64,000 bases of DNA from SG8-30 sp963695085 (GCA_963695085.1 CAVOFV010000003.1:372001-436000); one strand, 5' to 3'; counted from the first letter of the stretch, positions 1 to 9,498 are shown. A program made the numbers and translations. The notes: a model not told the origin generated them from the sequence alone.

Positions 1-202
1 TTATTCGCTCGCCGACCCCGGGCCGCCCGCGCCTGACAGTTCCCGGGTGGGCACTGCGCCTCGCGGCCGGGCGCGCGAGGTGGTCGTGGTCCCCTAAGCG
101 AGCGAGTTTGCCTTCTTCTTCCGAGCGAGCGTGGGGGCCCGACCGGATCCCGCGCGCCCGGCGCTGCGCCAGCCCGAGTGGTGCGCAGGCCTGAGACCCC
201 GG
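1..202. other. Window edge without a supported gene
   Basis: GC-rich sequence downstream of the minus-strand ATP-grasp gene. Open frames here are short and overlap the real gene in other frames. No clear terminator or RNA gene is visible. Confidence 0.4.
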
Positions 203-1231
203 TCAGTAGTCGCGCCACTCCACCTGGTATGACATGCCGAGCGACATGATGCGCTCGAGCAGCCGCGGATACTCGATCCCGGCATGCACCGCCGCGCGGC
301 CGAAATCCTCGTATTCCTCCAGGTTCGGATTGGCATTGGCCTCCAGCACGAACAGCGAACCGTCGGCACGCAGCCGGAAGTCCATACGCGCATAGCCCGA
401 CATGTGCAGCGCGCGGTAGATCCTGCGCACCAGCCGCCCCAGCAGCTCGGCGACGCCGTCCGGCAGTTCCGCGGCCGGGTCGGTCGCGATGCCGTGGCGC
501 TCCTGGTAGGCGCGGTCCCACTTCACCTTGCGCGTGGCGATGCCGATCGACGACTTGTGCATGGAGCCGAAGGTCAGCTCCCACGGCGCCAGCTGCGTGA
601 TGCGCTCGTTGCCGATGACGCCGAGATAGACCTCGCGGCCCTCGATGTACTCCTCGACCAGCGCGTCCGAATGCGTCTGGTCGTGGATGAACTCGATGCG
701 TTCCTTGAGCCGCGCCTCGTCCTCCACGACCGACGCCTGCGCGATGCCGAGCGAGGCATCCTCGGTCGCCGACTTCACGAACAGCGGGTAACGCAGGCGC
801 TTCGGGATCCGCGGGCGCCGGCCGCGCCGGAACAGCCCGAACTGCGGCGTGGCGATGCGATGATAGCTGAGGATCTGCTTCGACAGCACCTTGTCGCGCG
901 ACAGCATCATGCCGCGCGGATTGCAGCCCGTGTACGGCTGCCGCATCAGCTCCAGGTAGGCCACCACGTGCTGGTCGTAGGTGACGATGCCGCCGAACTC
1001 CTCGAGCAGGTTGAAGCAGACGTGCGGCTGCCACTCCGTGATCGAGGTGCGCAGCTCCGTGAGGCTGTCGCCGATGCCGAGCGGGCGCACGTCGTGGCCC
1101 AGCTCGCGCAGCGTCGTGATGACGTCCCATTCCGTGCGGAACTCGTCCGCCTGCTGGTCCGTCAGGTGGTCGATGCTGTCGGGCGGCACCAGCGTCTCGT
1201 GTACCAGCACCAGCACGCGGAGTTTCTTCAT
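203..1231 (-). CDS. ATP-grasp ligase, D-alanine-D-alanine ligase-like
   Basis: A protein of 342 residues with the ATP-grasp fold. The C-terminal part has the acidic metal/ATP-binding signature (LFVLEANANPNLEE), and the middle has the lysine-rich nucleotide-binding strands (YPLFVKSATEDASLGI). Such enzymes form amide or peptide-like bonds through an acyl-phosphate; the substrates here are unknown, and it is not a standard Ddl because the N-terminal part differs. I chose the ATG at 1231 because its first base pairs form a four-base ATGA overlap with the stop of the upstream zinc-peptidase gene, implying translational coupling. A start 12 bases further upstream (1243) is also open. Family call is firm; reaction is not. 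Confidence 0.8.
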   Translation of the reverse strand: MKKLRVLVLVHETLVPPDSIDHLTDQQADEFRTEWDVITTLRELGHDVRPLGIGDSLTELRTSITEWQPHVCFNLLEEFGGIVTYDQHVVAYLELMRQPYTGCNPRGMMLSRDKVLSKQILSYHRIATPQFGLFRRGRRPRIPKRLRYPLFVKSATEDASLGIAQASVVEDEARLKERIEFIHDQTHSDALVEEYIEGREVYLGVIGNERITQLAPWELTFGSMHKSSIGIATRKVKWDRAYQERHGIATDPAAELPDGVAELLGRLVRRIYRALHMSGYARMDFRLRADGSLFVLEANANPNLEEYEDFGRAAVHAGIEYPRLLERIMSLGMSYQVEWRDY

Positions 1232-2298
1232 AGTGCCAACCACGGGCCCGCGCCCTTCTGTGACTTACCGGTCAGCACGACCAGCAACCGCTCGGCGCGG
1301 CGCACGGCCTTGCGCTTGTCGCCCCGCACCAGCAGGCGCAGGGAGCGTACCCGCTCGGTGAGGTGATCGAGCAACTCGTTGACGAGGTACTCGCTGGCGT
1401 CCAGGCGGCCGGCGACCCGCCGGCGCAGGCGCGCCCGATTGTGACGCAGGAAGGTGCTGGCGCGCATCTGGTTGACGCGGCTGCGTCGCCGGGTGAACAC
1501 GCGCTGCAGGATCTTGTCGATCTTGTCGGCGTCGTCGCCACTGTAGTGCCGCAACATGACTGCGTAGTGCTCGCGCAGCGTACGCCGCGCGCCCTTGATC
1601 GGCTCGACGTGGTGCCGGGCCTGCACGACCGGCCGCCGGCCGCGCAGTTCCGCCATCGTCTCCTCCACGTACTCGAGCTTCTTCAGCGCCGGCCAGCCTG
1701 CGTACTGCCGGCGCCATCCCGACTTCGGCGTCAGCCACACGGCGAAGCTCTCCGCGAAGTCCTCGGTCGGGTGGCTCTGCGCGTACCAGCTGTCGAGGTG
1801 CTGCACGAAGCGCTTGCTGCCCGGCCGCGGCCGGTAGTGCCGCGGATAGCGTTTCGAGGCGGCGCCAAATGTCTCGCGCCAGGCCTTGCGGCGGCGCAGC
1901 CGGTAGGCCGTGTCCACGGCGTGGCCCGCTTCGTGGCGCAGGATCTTCATCAGCGACTCGGCATTGCCGCCCTCGACCTCGCCCATGAAGCGCCGCTCCA
2001 GGCGCTTGAGCCGCGGATGCAGCAGGTAGAACGGGATCGCGATGCCCGGCACGCCGTCCGGCGAGAACCACTCCATCGCGATCCAGTAGTGCGGGCGGAA
2101 CTTCAGGCCGCGGCGCTCCAGTTCGCGGTACAGCCGCGCCAGCGGCCGTGCAACCGGCGAGCGCTGGATGGTCAGTCCCAGGTCGCAGGGCCGCAGGTCC
2201 AGCAGGTCCTCGTCGGACAGCCGCGTCCACCAGCGCCGGCGCCGGGTGCGGCGGGCGGGCGCCTTCTTGCTGGCGGTCTTCTTTGCGACGGACGGCAT
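1228..2298 (-). CDS. Putative zinc-binding metallopeptidase
   Basis: A protein of 356 residues with a lysine/arginine-rich start and a HEAGH motif (H122, E123, H126), the classic HExxH zinc site. A downstream acidic patch (TEDFAESF, about residues 178-185) probably supplies the third zinc ligand and follows the pattern of the putative zinc-binding metallopeptidase family. The C-terminal third is very basic and helical. There is no signal peptide, so it is probably cytoplasmic. The open frame extends far upstream through the next gene in another frame, but the ATG at 2298 is the sensible start. It overlaps the ATP-grasp gene by four bases, so the two proteins probably work together, perhaps one making and one cleaving or binding a peptide-like product. 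That last step is inference. Confidence 0.78.
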   Translation of the reverse strand: MPSVAKKTASKKAPARRTRRRRWWTRLSDEDLLDLRPCDLGLTIQRSPVARPLARLYRELERRGLKFRPHYWIAMEWFSPDGVPGIAIPFYLLHPRLKRLERRFMGEVEGGNAESLMKILRHEAGHAVDTAYRLRRRKAWRETFGAASKRYPRHYRPRPGSKRFVQHLDSWYAQSHPTEDFAESFAVWLTPKSGWRRQYAGWPALKKLEYVEETMAELRGRRPVVQARHHVEPIKGARRTLREHYAVMLRHYSGDDADKIDKILQRVFTRRRSRVNQMRASTFLRHNRARLRRRVAGRLDASEYLVNELLDHLTERVRSLRLLVRGDKRKAVRRAERLLVVLTGKSQKGAGPWLAL

Positions 2299-2375
2299 GG
2301 GCACCAAGCTTAGCCGCGATCGCCGGCTGCGGGCCAGCGATGCGCTGCACGGCATTGCGCCTGGCGTTGCACCGC

Positions 2376-3884
2376 CTACGATGTGCCGGCGTGGCCGACG
2401 GCGCGCTCTGCCAGCGCGTCGGCCAGCGCCGTGATGCGGTCCCCGGCAACCAGCGATGCACGCCACGACCGCGGGATCGCCGCCGCGCCGTAATGCGCTC
2501 CGGCGAGTTGGCCGACGATGGCCCCGGTCGTATCGGCGTCGCCGCCCAGGTTGACCGCCGCCAGCACGGCCTCGCGGAACGACCCGGCGGGCGCAAACGA
2601 CCACAGCGCGGCTTCCAGCGCCTCGGCCGCCTGGCCTCCGCCAAAGATGCGCGGCGGCGCCTTGTTGCGCCACCCACCCCGGGCCACGCGCAGGACGTCG
2701 GGCTTGAGCGTGTGCCGCCCCCAGTAGCCGTCGGCCGGGCTGAACATTGGCGCCAGCAGTTCCGCCTTCGGCAGGCCGCGCAGCGCGCCGGCCAGCAGCC
2801 CGGCGAAGTAGCGCACCGCATCGAGGGTCAGCGGGGCCTGGTGCGTCACGCGCGCGCAGTCCACGGCCGCGTCGACCGCTCGTTCGGGATCGCCGCACAG
2901 CAACGCCACGACCGGGCCGAGTCGCGCCAGCGGTTCCTTGGCCGGCCGCGCCGGATCGTGGGAGCCGGCAATCGGGTTTCCGGTCCAGTGCGCCTGCGCC
3001 AGCGCCCTGGCCGTCTCCGCGCTGATGCCGACGCACTCGCCGGTGCTCGACAGGTGGCCCTGCTGCTGCCACAGCCGGTAGCGGCGCGCCTGCCCGCCGA
3101 AGTCCACGCCGCCGTCCTCGACCAGGCTTTCCGCCAGGCACAGCGCCATCGCCGTCTCGTCGCTCCACGCGCCGCGCGGCAGGTCGAACGGGCCGCCGCC
3201 GAGCAGGTCGCCGAGCGGCGTGAACGTGCCTGGCCTGCGCTGCGCCGCCGGCTGGCCGCAGGCGTCGCCAGCGGCCAGGCCGAGCAGCATCCCGCGGCAC
3301 CGGTCCTTCATGGTCAATGACGCCGGGCGGTCCGCGCCCGGGATGGACACCGACCGGTCTTCCCGCCATGCACGCACGTAGTCGACCTGCGCCGCCGTTT
3401 CCGGCACGGTCGGCCAGGACGCCGACCGGGCGCTGGCGCGCCACAGCCGGTTGAGTTCATCGAGCGCCGCCTCGCCGGCGAGTCCGCGCCGCGCGAACCA
3501 GCAGCCGACCACCAGGTTGGTGCGCCCGATCCCGGCGCGGCAATGCAGGTAGAGGCGCCGCCCGTTGGCCAGCGCCGCGTCGATCTCGTCGAGGATCTCG
3601 ATCATCTGCCCGCGCCGTTCCGGCAGGCCGTGATCGACGATCGGCTTGCGCACATAGGCGACCGGGTCGCGCCCGTAGGGCCCCGGCAGCCAGCGTTCGT
3701 ACGATTCGACCTCGCCGGGCGCGGTCAGGTCGAGAAAGAAGTCGGCGCCGGAATCCAGTAGCCGGTGCATGCGCGCGCGGGTCGCCTCGTCGGAGTCGCC
3801 GACCGGGTGTTCGCCCGCGAGAAAGCGCTCCGGCTCGACCCAGTAGGCGTTTTCGAGCGGCGGCCTGGGCAGCGCGTCAGGCAC
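2376..3884 (-). CDS. Dual-specificity phosphatase-ADP-ribosylglycohydrolase fusion
   Basis: A two-domain protein of 502 residues. Residues 1-175 form a tyrosine/dual-specificity phosphatase-like domain with the complete CX5R loop HCRAGIGRT (H114, C115, R121) and an upstream DLT motif. Residues 190-502 are an ADP-ribosylglycohydrolase (DraG/ARH) domain with GLAAGDACG, the metal-binding WSDET (240-244) and the C-terminal NLGGDADTTG (445-454) that supplies further magnesium ligands. The likely role is removal of ADP-ribose from proteins or small molecules, coupled to a dephosphorylation step. The start is GTG at 3884 and overlaps the end of ttcA by eight bases, so it is probably cotranslated with it. 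Which substrate is used cannot be read from sequence. Confidence 0.88.
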   Translation of the reverse strand: MPDALPRPPLENAYWVEPERFLAGEHPVGDSDEATRARMHRLLDSGADFFLDLTAPGEVESYERWLPGPYGRDPVAYVRKPIVDHGLPERRGQMIEILDEIDAALANGRRLYLHCRAGIGRTNLVVGCWFARRGLAGEAALDELNRLWRASARSASWPTVPETAAQVDYVRAWREDRSVSIPGADRPASLTMKDRCRGMLLGLAAGDACGQPAAQRRPGTFTPLGDLLGGGPFDLPRGAWSDETAMALCLAESLVEDGGVDFGGQARRYRLWQQQGHLSSTGECVGISAETARALAQAHWTGNPIAGSHDPARPAKEPLARLGPVVALLCGDPERAVDAAVDCARVTHQAPLTLDAVRYFAGLLAGALRGLPKAELLAPMFSPADGYWGRHTLKPDVLRVARGGWRNKAPPRIFGGGQAAEALEAALWSFAPAGSFREAVLAAVNLGGDADTTGAIVGQLAGAHYGAAAIPRSWRASLVAGDRITALADALAERAVGHAGTS

Positions 3885-4746
3885 CGGCGCTACCGGGCGG
3901 GGCGCTGCCCTTCGCCGCCTTCAATGCCGCAAAGTCGAAGGCTGCCGGGTCCATCAGGTGCGACACGCTGACATTGCCGAGCGCCGTGAAGATCGAGCCG
4001 CACCGGCCAGGCTGTTCGAGTTCCCATGCCGCGAGCATGCGGGCCACCGCCGCGCGCTGCAGGTTCGGCTGCGAGCCGCACAGCCGGCACGGGATGATCG
4101 GGAAGGCGCGCGCGCGCGCATAGCGCTCGATGTTCCGCTCCGGCACGTAGCACAGCGGGCGGATCACGACATTGCGGCCGTCTTCGGAGCGCAGCTTCGG
4201 CGGCATGGCCTTGAGCCGGCCGCCGTGGAACAGGTTGAGGAACAGCGTCTGCAGGATGTCGTCGCGATGATGGCCGAGCGCGATCTTGTCGATGCCGTTT
4301 TCCCTGGCGTACCGGTACAGCGCACCGCGGCGCAGGCGGCTGCACAGGCCGCAGCGCGTACGCCCCTGCGGGATGACGCGCGTGACGACCGCATGGGTGT
4401 CCTGCTCGATGAGATGGAACGGCACGCCCAGGCCGGCGGCGTGCGCCGGCAGCACGCCGGCCGGAAAGCCCGGCTGCTTCTGGTCCAGGTTCACGGCGAC
4501 CAGCTCGAAGCGCACCGGCGCGGCGCGCTGCAGCGACAACAGCAGATCGAGCAGGGTGTAGGAGTCCTTGCCGCCCGACAGGCAGACCATGACCCGGTCG
4601 CCGTCCTCGATCATCGAGTAGTCGGCGATGGCCTTGCCGACCAGTCCTCGCAGACTGGCCTGCAGCCGCTTGAAGCTGGCGGAGCCGGTTGCGGGGAGCG
4701 CCCGCTTCGCCGGGGACCGGCCCGCCGCTGCGCTGCCGGCGGCCAT
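3877..4746 (-). CDS. ttcA: tRNA 2-thiocytidine(32) synthetase TtcA
   Basis: A protein of 289 residues of the TtcA family, which uses an iron-sulfur cluster and ATP to thiolate cytidine 32 of certain tRNAs. The PP-loop SGGKDS is at residues 57-62. The conserved cysteines are present as CGLC (C132, C135) and CRLCG (C220, C223); the family uses three of these to hold a [4Fe-4S] cluster. The GHHRDD motif near residue 158 is also typical. The ATG shares one base with the stop of the RND pump gene (TGATG), and the end overlaps the phosphatase-glycohydrolase gene. The short low-complexity N terminus before residue 22 is an extension beyond the usual core. Confidence 0.95.
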   Translation of the reverse strand: MAAGSAAAGRSPAKRALPATGSASFKRLQASLRGLVGKAIADYSMIEDGDRVMVCLSGGKDSYTLLDLLLSLQRAAPVRFELVAVNLDQKQPGFPAGVLPAHAAGLGVPFHLIEQDTHAVVTRVIPQGRTRCGLCSRLRRGALYRYARENGIDKIALGHHRDDILQTLFLNLFHGGRLKAMPPKLRSEDGRNVVIRPLCYVPERNIERYARARAFPIIPCRLCGSQPNLQRAAVARMLAAWELEQPGRCGSIFTALGNVSVSHLMDPAAFDFAALKAAKGSAPPGSAGA

Positions 4747-7700
4747 CAGGGCGGCGCCTCGGCCGGATCAGCGCCCGGCGCCGTCTGGCCGGCCGCCGCC
4801 GCCCGCAGCCGCGCCACCACGCCCTTCAGGTAATGCGGCGAGTGGTGTGTGCGCGCCACCAGCGAGTACACGGCCGGCACCACGAACAGCGTCAGCAACA
4901 CCGAGATCGTGGTGCCGTAGAAAACGACCACGCCGATCGGCTCGCGCTGTTCCGCGCCGGCGCCGCTGGCCAGCAGGAACGGGATGGCGCCGAAGGCCGT
5001 GCACAGGCTCGTCATCAGCACCGGCCGCAGCCGGATCGCCGCCGCCTTGATGACGGCCTCGTTGCGCTCCAGGCCGCGGTCGCGCAGCTGGTTGGCGAAC
5101 TCGACGATCAGCACGCCGTTCTTGGCGGCAATGCCGATCAGCATGATCAGCGCGATCTGGCTGAAGATGTTCAGCGTGAGGTTGAACAGCCACAGCCCGG
5201 CGAACGCGCCGATCACCGCCAGCGGCACCGTCGTCATGATCACGGCCGGGTGCTTGAAGCTCTCGAACTGCGCCGCCAGCACCAGGAACACGATGGCCAG
5301 CGCGAACGCGAACGTGGACCACAACTGCCCCTGCGAGCGCAGGTACTCGCGCGACTCGCCGTCGAACGACAGCCGCGCGCTGGCCGGCAATTCGTCGTGC
5401 ACCAGGCGCTGGAAGTACTCGACCGCCTCGCCCATGGTGTAGCCGGGCGCGAGGCCCGCGCTCACGGTGATGGCGCGCAGCCGGTCGAAGCGGTTGAGCT
5501 GGATCGCGCCGGCTGTTTCCTCGAGCCGCACCAGGTTGCCGAGCGGCACCAGCTCGCCGCCGCGGTCCGAACGCACGTACAGGTTCTCCAGGTCAGAGGG
5601 CGATGCGCGGTCGCCGGTCTGACCCTGCAGGATGACGTTGTATTCGCGGCCCCGGTCCACGTAGGTGGTGACGATGCGCGAGCCGAGGATCGTCTCCAGC
5701 GTGCGCCCGACCGTCTGCAGCGAGACGCCAAGCTCGGCGGCGCGGTCGCGATCCACGGAGATGCGGATCTGCGGCTTGCGCTCGCGGTAGTTGGTGTCGA
5801 CGCTGACCAGGCCCGGGTTCTGCGCCGCCTGCTCGACGATGCGGTCGCTCCACTCGGCCAGCGTCTCGTAGTCCGGCCCGCCGATCACGACCTGCACCGG
5901 CTGGCCGAAGCCGCGGAAGCGCAGCCCCTGCGGCGTGAACACGAAGCCGCGCACTCCCGGCAGCGTGTCGATTTCGGTCTTGATGCGTTGCGCGAATTCG
6001 GCGGCCGTGAAGTCGCGCTCGCCCCAGTCGGCCAGGATCACCCAGCCGCGCACGGCGTTGACCTCGCCGCCGCCGAAGCCGCCTGCGCCGATACGCAGCG
6101 AGAATCGGCGGATCGCGCCGCGCTCCAGCTCGCGGTACAGGATGTCCTCGAGCGCGGCCAGCTGCCGCTCCGTGTACTGCAGGCTCGAGCCCTCGGGCGC
6201 ATCGAGCCCGACGAACACCGTGCCGCGATCTTCCTGCGGTGCGAACTCGGTGGGCAGCGCGCGAAAGGTGAATGCGGCCAGCGCCACCAGCGCCAGCGTG
6301 CCGCCGACCACCAGCCAGGGGCGGCGCACCAGCTCGCGCAGCCGGCGCTCGTACGCGTCTGCCAGCCGATGGAAGAAGTTCTCGACCCTGAGCGCGAAGC
6401 CGGCGCGCTGCTCGCCGGCGCGGAACATGCGCGACGACATCGCGGGTGTCAGCGTCAGCGCGACCAGCGACGAGAACAGCACCGCGGCGGCCAGCGTGAA
6501 ACCGAACTCCCTGAACAACTGGCCCAGCGCGCCCGGCAGGAAGGAGATCGGCACGAACACGGCGACCAGCACCAGCGTGGTGGCGATCACGGCAAAGCCG
6601 ATCTCGCGGCTGCCGTCCAGCGCCGCGATCAGCGGCGCCTGTCCCATCTCGATGCGGCGGAAGATGTTCTCCAGCACCACGATCGCGTCGTCCACCACCA
6701 GGCCGATGGCGAGCACCATGCCGAGCAGCGTCAGCACGTTGATCGAGAAGCCCATCGCGTACATGAAGGTCAGCGTCGCAATGACCGACACCGGGATGGT
6801 CACGGCCGGGATCACGGTCGCGCGCAGGTTGCCCAGGAAGACGTAGATCACCAGCAGCACCAGGGTCAGCGAGATGCCGAGCGCGGTGCCCACCTCCCTG
6901 AGCGAAGCGCGGATGAACACCGCGCGATCGAGATTGGTGCCGATTTCCATGCCCTCGGGCAGGTCCGGCCGCAGTCGGTCCACCGTCGCATGCAGGTCCT
7001 TGGCGACCTGCAGCGTGTTGGCCTTGGACATCTGCACGATGCCCATGCTGATGCCCGCCACGCCGTTGGCGCGCGACACCGAGCGCTCGTTCTCGGCGCC
7101 GAGCCGCACCTGCGCCACGTCGCCGAGGCGCACCAGGTAGCCGTCGGCGCCGCGACCGATCACCAGCTTGCGGAAGTCCTCGACCTCGCGCAGACCGGTG
7201 TCCGTGCGCAGCGAGAACTCGCGCTCCGTGGACTCGAGCCGGCCGGCCGGCAATTCGACGTTCTCGCGGCGCAGCGCGTCCTCCAGGTCGGCCACCGTCA
7301 GCTGGCGCGCGGCCAGCGCGCGACGATCCACCCAGATGCGCACCGCGTAGCGGCGCGCGCCGCCCAGCTGCACTCGCGCGACGCCCGGCGACGCCGACAG
7401 CTGGTCCACCAGCACGCGCTCGGCGTAGTCGGTCAGTTCCAGCGCCGAGATGCGGTCGCTGGTCAGGTTCAGGTACATGATCGGCTCGGCGTCGGCCTCG
7501 GACTTTGCGATGTCCGGCGGCTCGGCTTCGGGCGGCAGGTCGTCCGCGACGCGCGACACGCGGTCGCGCAGGTCGTTGGCCGCGCCATCGATGTCGCGGT
7601 CGGCGTCGAACTCGACCGTGATGTTGGAGCGCTCGTCGCGCGAACTGGAGCGGATCTTGTCGATGCCCTCGATGCCCGCGATGCGGTCCTCGATGGCCTG

Positions 7701-7892
7701 CGTGATCTTCTCCTCGACGATGCTGGCGCCGGCCCCACGGTAGCTGGTCGAGATGGAAACGATCGGCGGGTCCACGTCGGGATACTCGCGCACCGACATG
7801 CGGGTCAACGACACCAGCCCGAGGATGATCAGCAGCAGGCTGATCACCGTCGCGAAGACCGGCCGGTGGATCGAGATTTCCGAGATCTTCAT
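4746..7892 (-). CDS. RND efflux pump inner-membrane permease (AcrB family)
   Basis: A protein of 1048 residues, the normal length for AcrB/MexB-type pumps that export drugs or other compounds using proton flow. It begins with the typical MKISEISIHRPVFA cytoplasmic start and first helix. The paired aspartates D401 and D402 (GLVVDDAIVVLENIFRR) correspond to the AcrB proton-relay pair, and the partner lysine is present in IAAKNGVLIVEFA in the second half. Two large periplasmic loops follow helices 1 and 7. It overlaps the adaptor gene by four bases (ATGA), so the two form one operon. No outer-membrane TolC-like channel is encoded nearby, so the pump presumably uses one from elsewhere. Substrate unknown. 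Confidence 0.95.
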   Translation of the reverse strand: MKISEISIHRPVFATVISLLLIILGLVSLTRMSVREYPDVDPPIVSISTSYRGAGASIVEEKITQAIEDRIAGIEGIDKIRSSSRDERSNITVEFDADRDIDGAANDLRDRVSRVADDLPPEAEPPDIAKSEADAEPIMYLNLTSDRISALELTDYAERVLVDQLSASPGVARVQLGGARRYAVRIWVDRRALAARQLTVADLEDALRRENVELPAGRLESTEREFSLRTDTGLREVEDFRKLVIGRGADGYLVRLGDVAQVRLGAENERSVSRANGVAGISMGIVQMSKANTLQVAKDLHATVDRLRPDLPEGMEIGTNLDRAVFIRASLREVGTALGISLTLVLLVIYVFLGNLRATVIPAVTIPVSVIATLTFMYAMGFSINVLTLLGMVLAIGLVVDDAIVVLENIFRRIEMGQAPLIAALDGSREIGFAVIATTLVLVAVFVPISFLPGALGQLFREFGFTLAAAVLFSSLVALTLTPAMSSRMFRAGEQRAGFALRVENFFHRLADAYERRLRELVRRPWLVVGGTLALVALAAFTFRALPTEFAPQEDRGTVFVGLDAPEGSSLQYTERQLAALEDILYRELERGAIRRFSLRIGAGGFGGGEVNAVRGWVILADWGERDFTAAEFAQRIKTEIDTLPGVRGFVFTPQGLRFRGFGQPVQVVIGGPDYETLAEWSDRIVEQAAQNPGLVSVDTNYRERKPQIRISVDRDRAAELGVSLQTVGRTLETILGSRIVTTYVDRGREYNVILQGQTGDRASPSDLENLYVRSDRGGELVPLGNLVRLEETAGAIQLNRFDRLRAITVSAGLAPGYTMGEAVEYFQRLVHDELPASARLSFDGESREYLRSQGQLWSTFAFALAIVFLVLAAQFESFKHPAVIMTTVPLAVIGAFAGLWLFNLTLNIFSQIALIMLIGIAAKNGVLIVEFANQLRDRGLERNEAVIKAAAIRLRPVLMTSLCTAFGAIPFLLASGAGAEQREPIGVVVFYGTTISVLLTLFVVPAVYSLVARTHHSPHYLKGVVARLRAAAAGQTAPGADPAEAPP

Positions 7893-8992
7893 CGCGAGGC
7901 CGCCGCGGGCGCCTCGCTGACCGGCGCACCGTCGCGCACCTTCTGCGTGCCCTGCACGATCACGCGATCGCCCTCGTTCGCGCCACGCAGCAATTCGACG
8001 CGCCCGGGCTGGCGGCGGCCGATGGTCACCTCGCGACGGCTGGCGATGCCGTCTTGGACCGCAAAGATGTATACCGCGCCGCGCTCCGGCACCAGCGCCG
8101 ACTCCGGCACGACCAGCGCCGGCGACGGTTCACGGGTCAGCAGCACCGACAGGAACATGCCCGGCTTGAGCAGGCCCTCGGCATTCGGCACGTCGGCCCG
8201 CACTGTCACCGAGCGCGCGACGGGATCCACGCGCGAGTCCACCGAGGCGACCGCGCCCGTGAACACGCGCCCGGGGTAGGCGATGCTGATCGCCTCGATG
8301 GCCAGCCCCCGGTCGAGCACCGCAATGAAGGTTTCCGGCACCTCGAAGTCGAGTTTCATGACGCTCGTGTCGTCGAGCGTCGTGATGACCATGCCCGGGT
8401 TCACCAGCGCGCCGACACTGACGCGCCTGAGGCCGACGCGGCCGGCGAACGGCGCCCGGATCACCGTGTCCGCGACCCGCGCCCGCGCCGAAACGACGCG
8501 CGCCTCATTGGCCTTGAAGGTCGCCTCGATCTGCTCCAGTTGCGACTCGGACAGCGCCTGGCGCGCGTGCAGGTCGCGGCTGCGCTTGAACGTCGAGCGG
8601 CTCTCGTCCAGCGCCGCCTCCGCCACGGCCAGGTCGGCGCGCGCCTGGGTGCCGTCCAGTTCCAGCAGTACGGCGCCGCGCGCGACCTCCTGGCCCTCCG
8701 CGAAGCGCACCGCGGCCACCGTGTTGCTGGTCTTCGACGTGACCGTCACGGCCTCGCTGGCCCGCGCCGTGCCGAGCGCCTCGATCTCGACGGCCAGCGG
8801 AACCCGCTCGACCGCCGCGGTCACCACGGGCACCGGCTGCTGGCTCAGCGCGCGCCCACCCGCCGCCTGGGCGGGGCTCTCCGCCGCCGGCGCCGGAGCG
8901 GGCGCCAGCTCGGGGCGTCGACTGACGTACACCCAGGCCAGCGCCGCGATCACGGCGACGGCGATGAGCAGGGTTGGCAGGCGGCTCGGCAT
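7889..8992 (-). CDS. RND efflux periplasmic adaptor subunit (HlyD/MFP family)
   Basis: A protein of 367 residues that links an inner-membrane RND pump to an outer-membrane channel. It has an N-terminal membrane anchor (about residues 6-24), an alanine/proline-rich linker, a lipoyl half-motif, a coiled-coil hairpin (about 125-175), the second lipoyl half ending in VIRAPFAGRVGLRRVSVGALV, and beta-barrel and membrane-proximal domains (VVPESALVPE). It has no lipobox, so anchoring is by the N-terminal helix. It is first in the operon and its stop overlaps the pump start. Confidence 0.95.
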   Translation of the reverse strand: MPSRLPTLLIAVAVIAALAWVYVSRRPELAPAPAPAAESPAQAAGGRALSQQPVPVVTAAVERVPLAVEIEALGTARASEAVTVTSKTSNTVAAVRFAEGQEVARGAVLLELDGTQARADLAVAEAALDESRSTFKRSRDLHARQALSESQLEQIEATFKANEARVVSARARVADTVIRAPFAGRVGLRRVSVGALVNPGMVITTLDDTSVMKLDFEVPETFIAVLDRGLAIEAISIAYPGRVFTGAVASVDSRVDPVARSVTVRADVPNAEGLLKPGMFLSVLLTREPSPALVVPESALVPERGAVYIFAVQDGIASRREVTIGRRQPGRVELLRGANEGDRVIVQGTQKVRDGAPVSEAPAAASR

Positions 8993-9030
8993 GACGCTGA
9001 TTCCCGGAATGCGGCTGGGCGGCGGATGGG

Positions 9031-9498
9031 TCAGAAGTACAGGCGCATGATCAGCTCGGCCACGCAGGCCGGCTTGGTCTCGTGCTCGATCTCGACGGTG
9101 TAGGTCTCCGTGAACTGCAGCCCGCCCTTGATTTCTTCGACCGCCGCCAGCGTGCAGTGCGCCCGCACTTTCGCGCCCACCTTGACGGCGTTCGGAAAGC
9201 GCAGCTTGTTGATGCCGTAGTTGATGACGTTGCGCACGCCCGGGTAGAGGGGCTTCGACTCGTCGACCAGACCGCGCAACATCGGGTACAGGGACAGCGT
9301 CAGGTAGCCGTGCGCAATGGTGCCCTGGTACGGCGACTCGCGGGCGGCCCGCTCACGGTCGAGGTGAATCCACTGCCGGTCGCCGGTCGCCTTCGCGAAG
9401 GCATCCACCCGTTCCTGCGTCACCGCGAGCCAGTCGCTGACGTGGATCTCCTCGCCGACGCGCGAGCGCAACTGTTCGAGCACCTGCAGCGGGGACAT
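9031..9498 (-). CDS. MaoC-family (R)-specific enoyl-CoA hydratase/dehydratase
   Basis: A protein of 155 residues with the hot-dog fold MaoC signature ATGDRQWIHLD. D40 and H45 have the spacing of the catalytic pair of PhaJ-type hydratases, which hydrate 2-enoyl-CoA to (R)-3-hydroxyacyl-CoA. The full length matches the single-domain family. It is divergent from phaR across 214 bases, which suggests a role in supplying monomers for polyhydroxyalkanoate. Other MaoC proteins act in fatty acid or bile-salt degradation, so the PHA link is contextual. Confidence 0.88.
   Translation of the reverse strand: MSPLQVLEQLRSRVGEEIHVSDWLAVTQERVDAFAKATGDRQWIHLDRERAARESPYQGTIAHGYLTLSLYPMLRGLVDESKPLYPGVRNVINYGINKLRFPNAVKVGAKVRAHCTLAAVEEIKGGLQFTETYTVEIEHETKPACVAELIMRLYF

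Noticed and set aside
2299..3444. Apparent upstream extension of the zinc-peptidase gene
   Set aside because: Residues before MPSVAKK are a shadow of the glycohydrolase gene in another frame.
4689..8279. A very long open frame (1196 codons) antisense to the RND pump
   Set aside because: It is rich in H, R, Q, D and A, has no family features and mirrors the codon bias of the true pump gene on the other strand.
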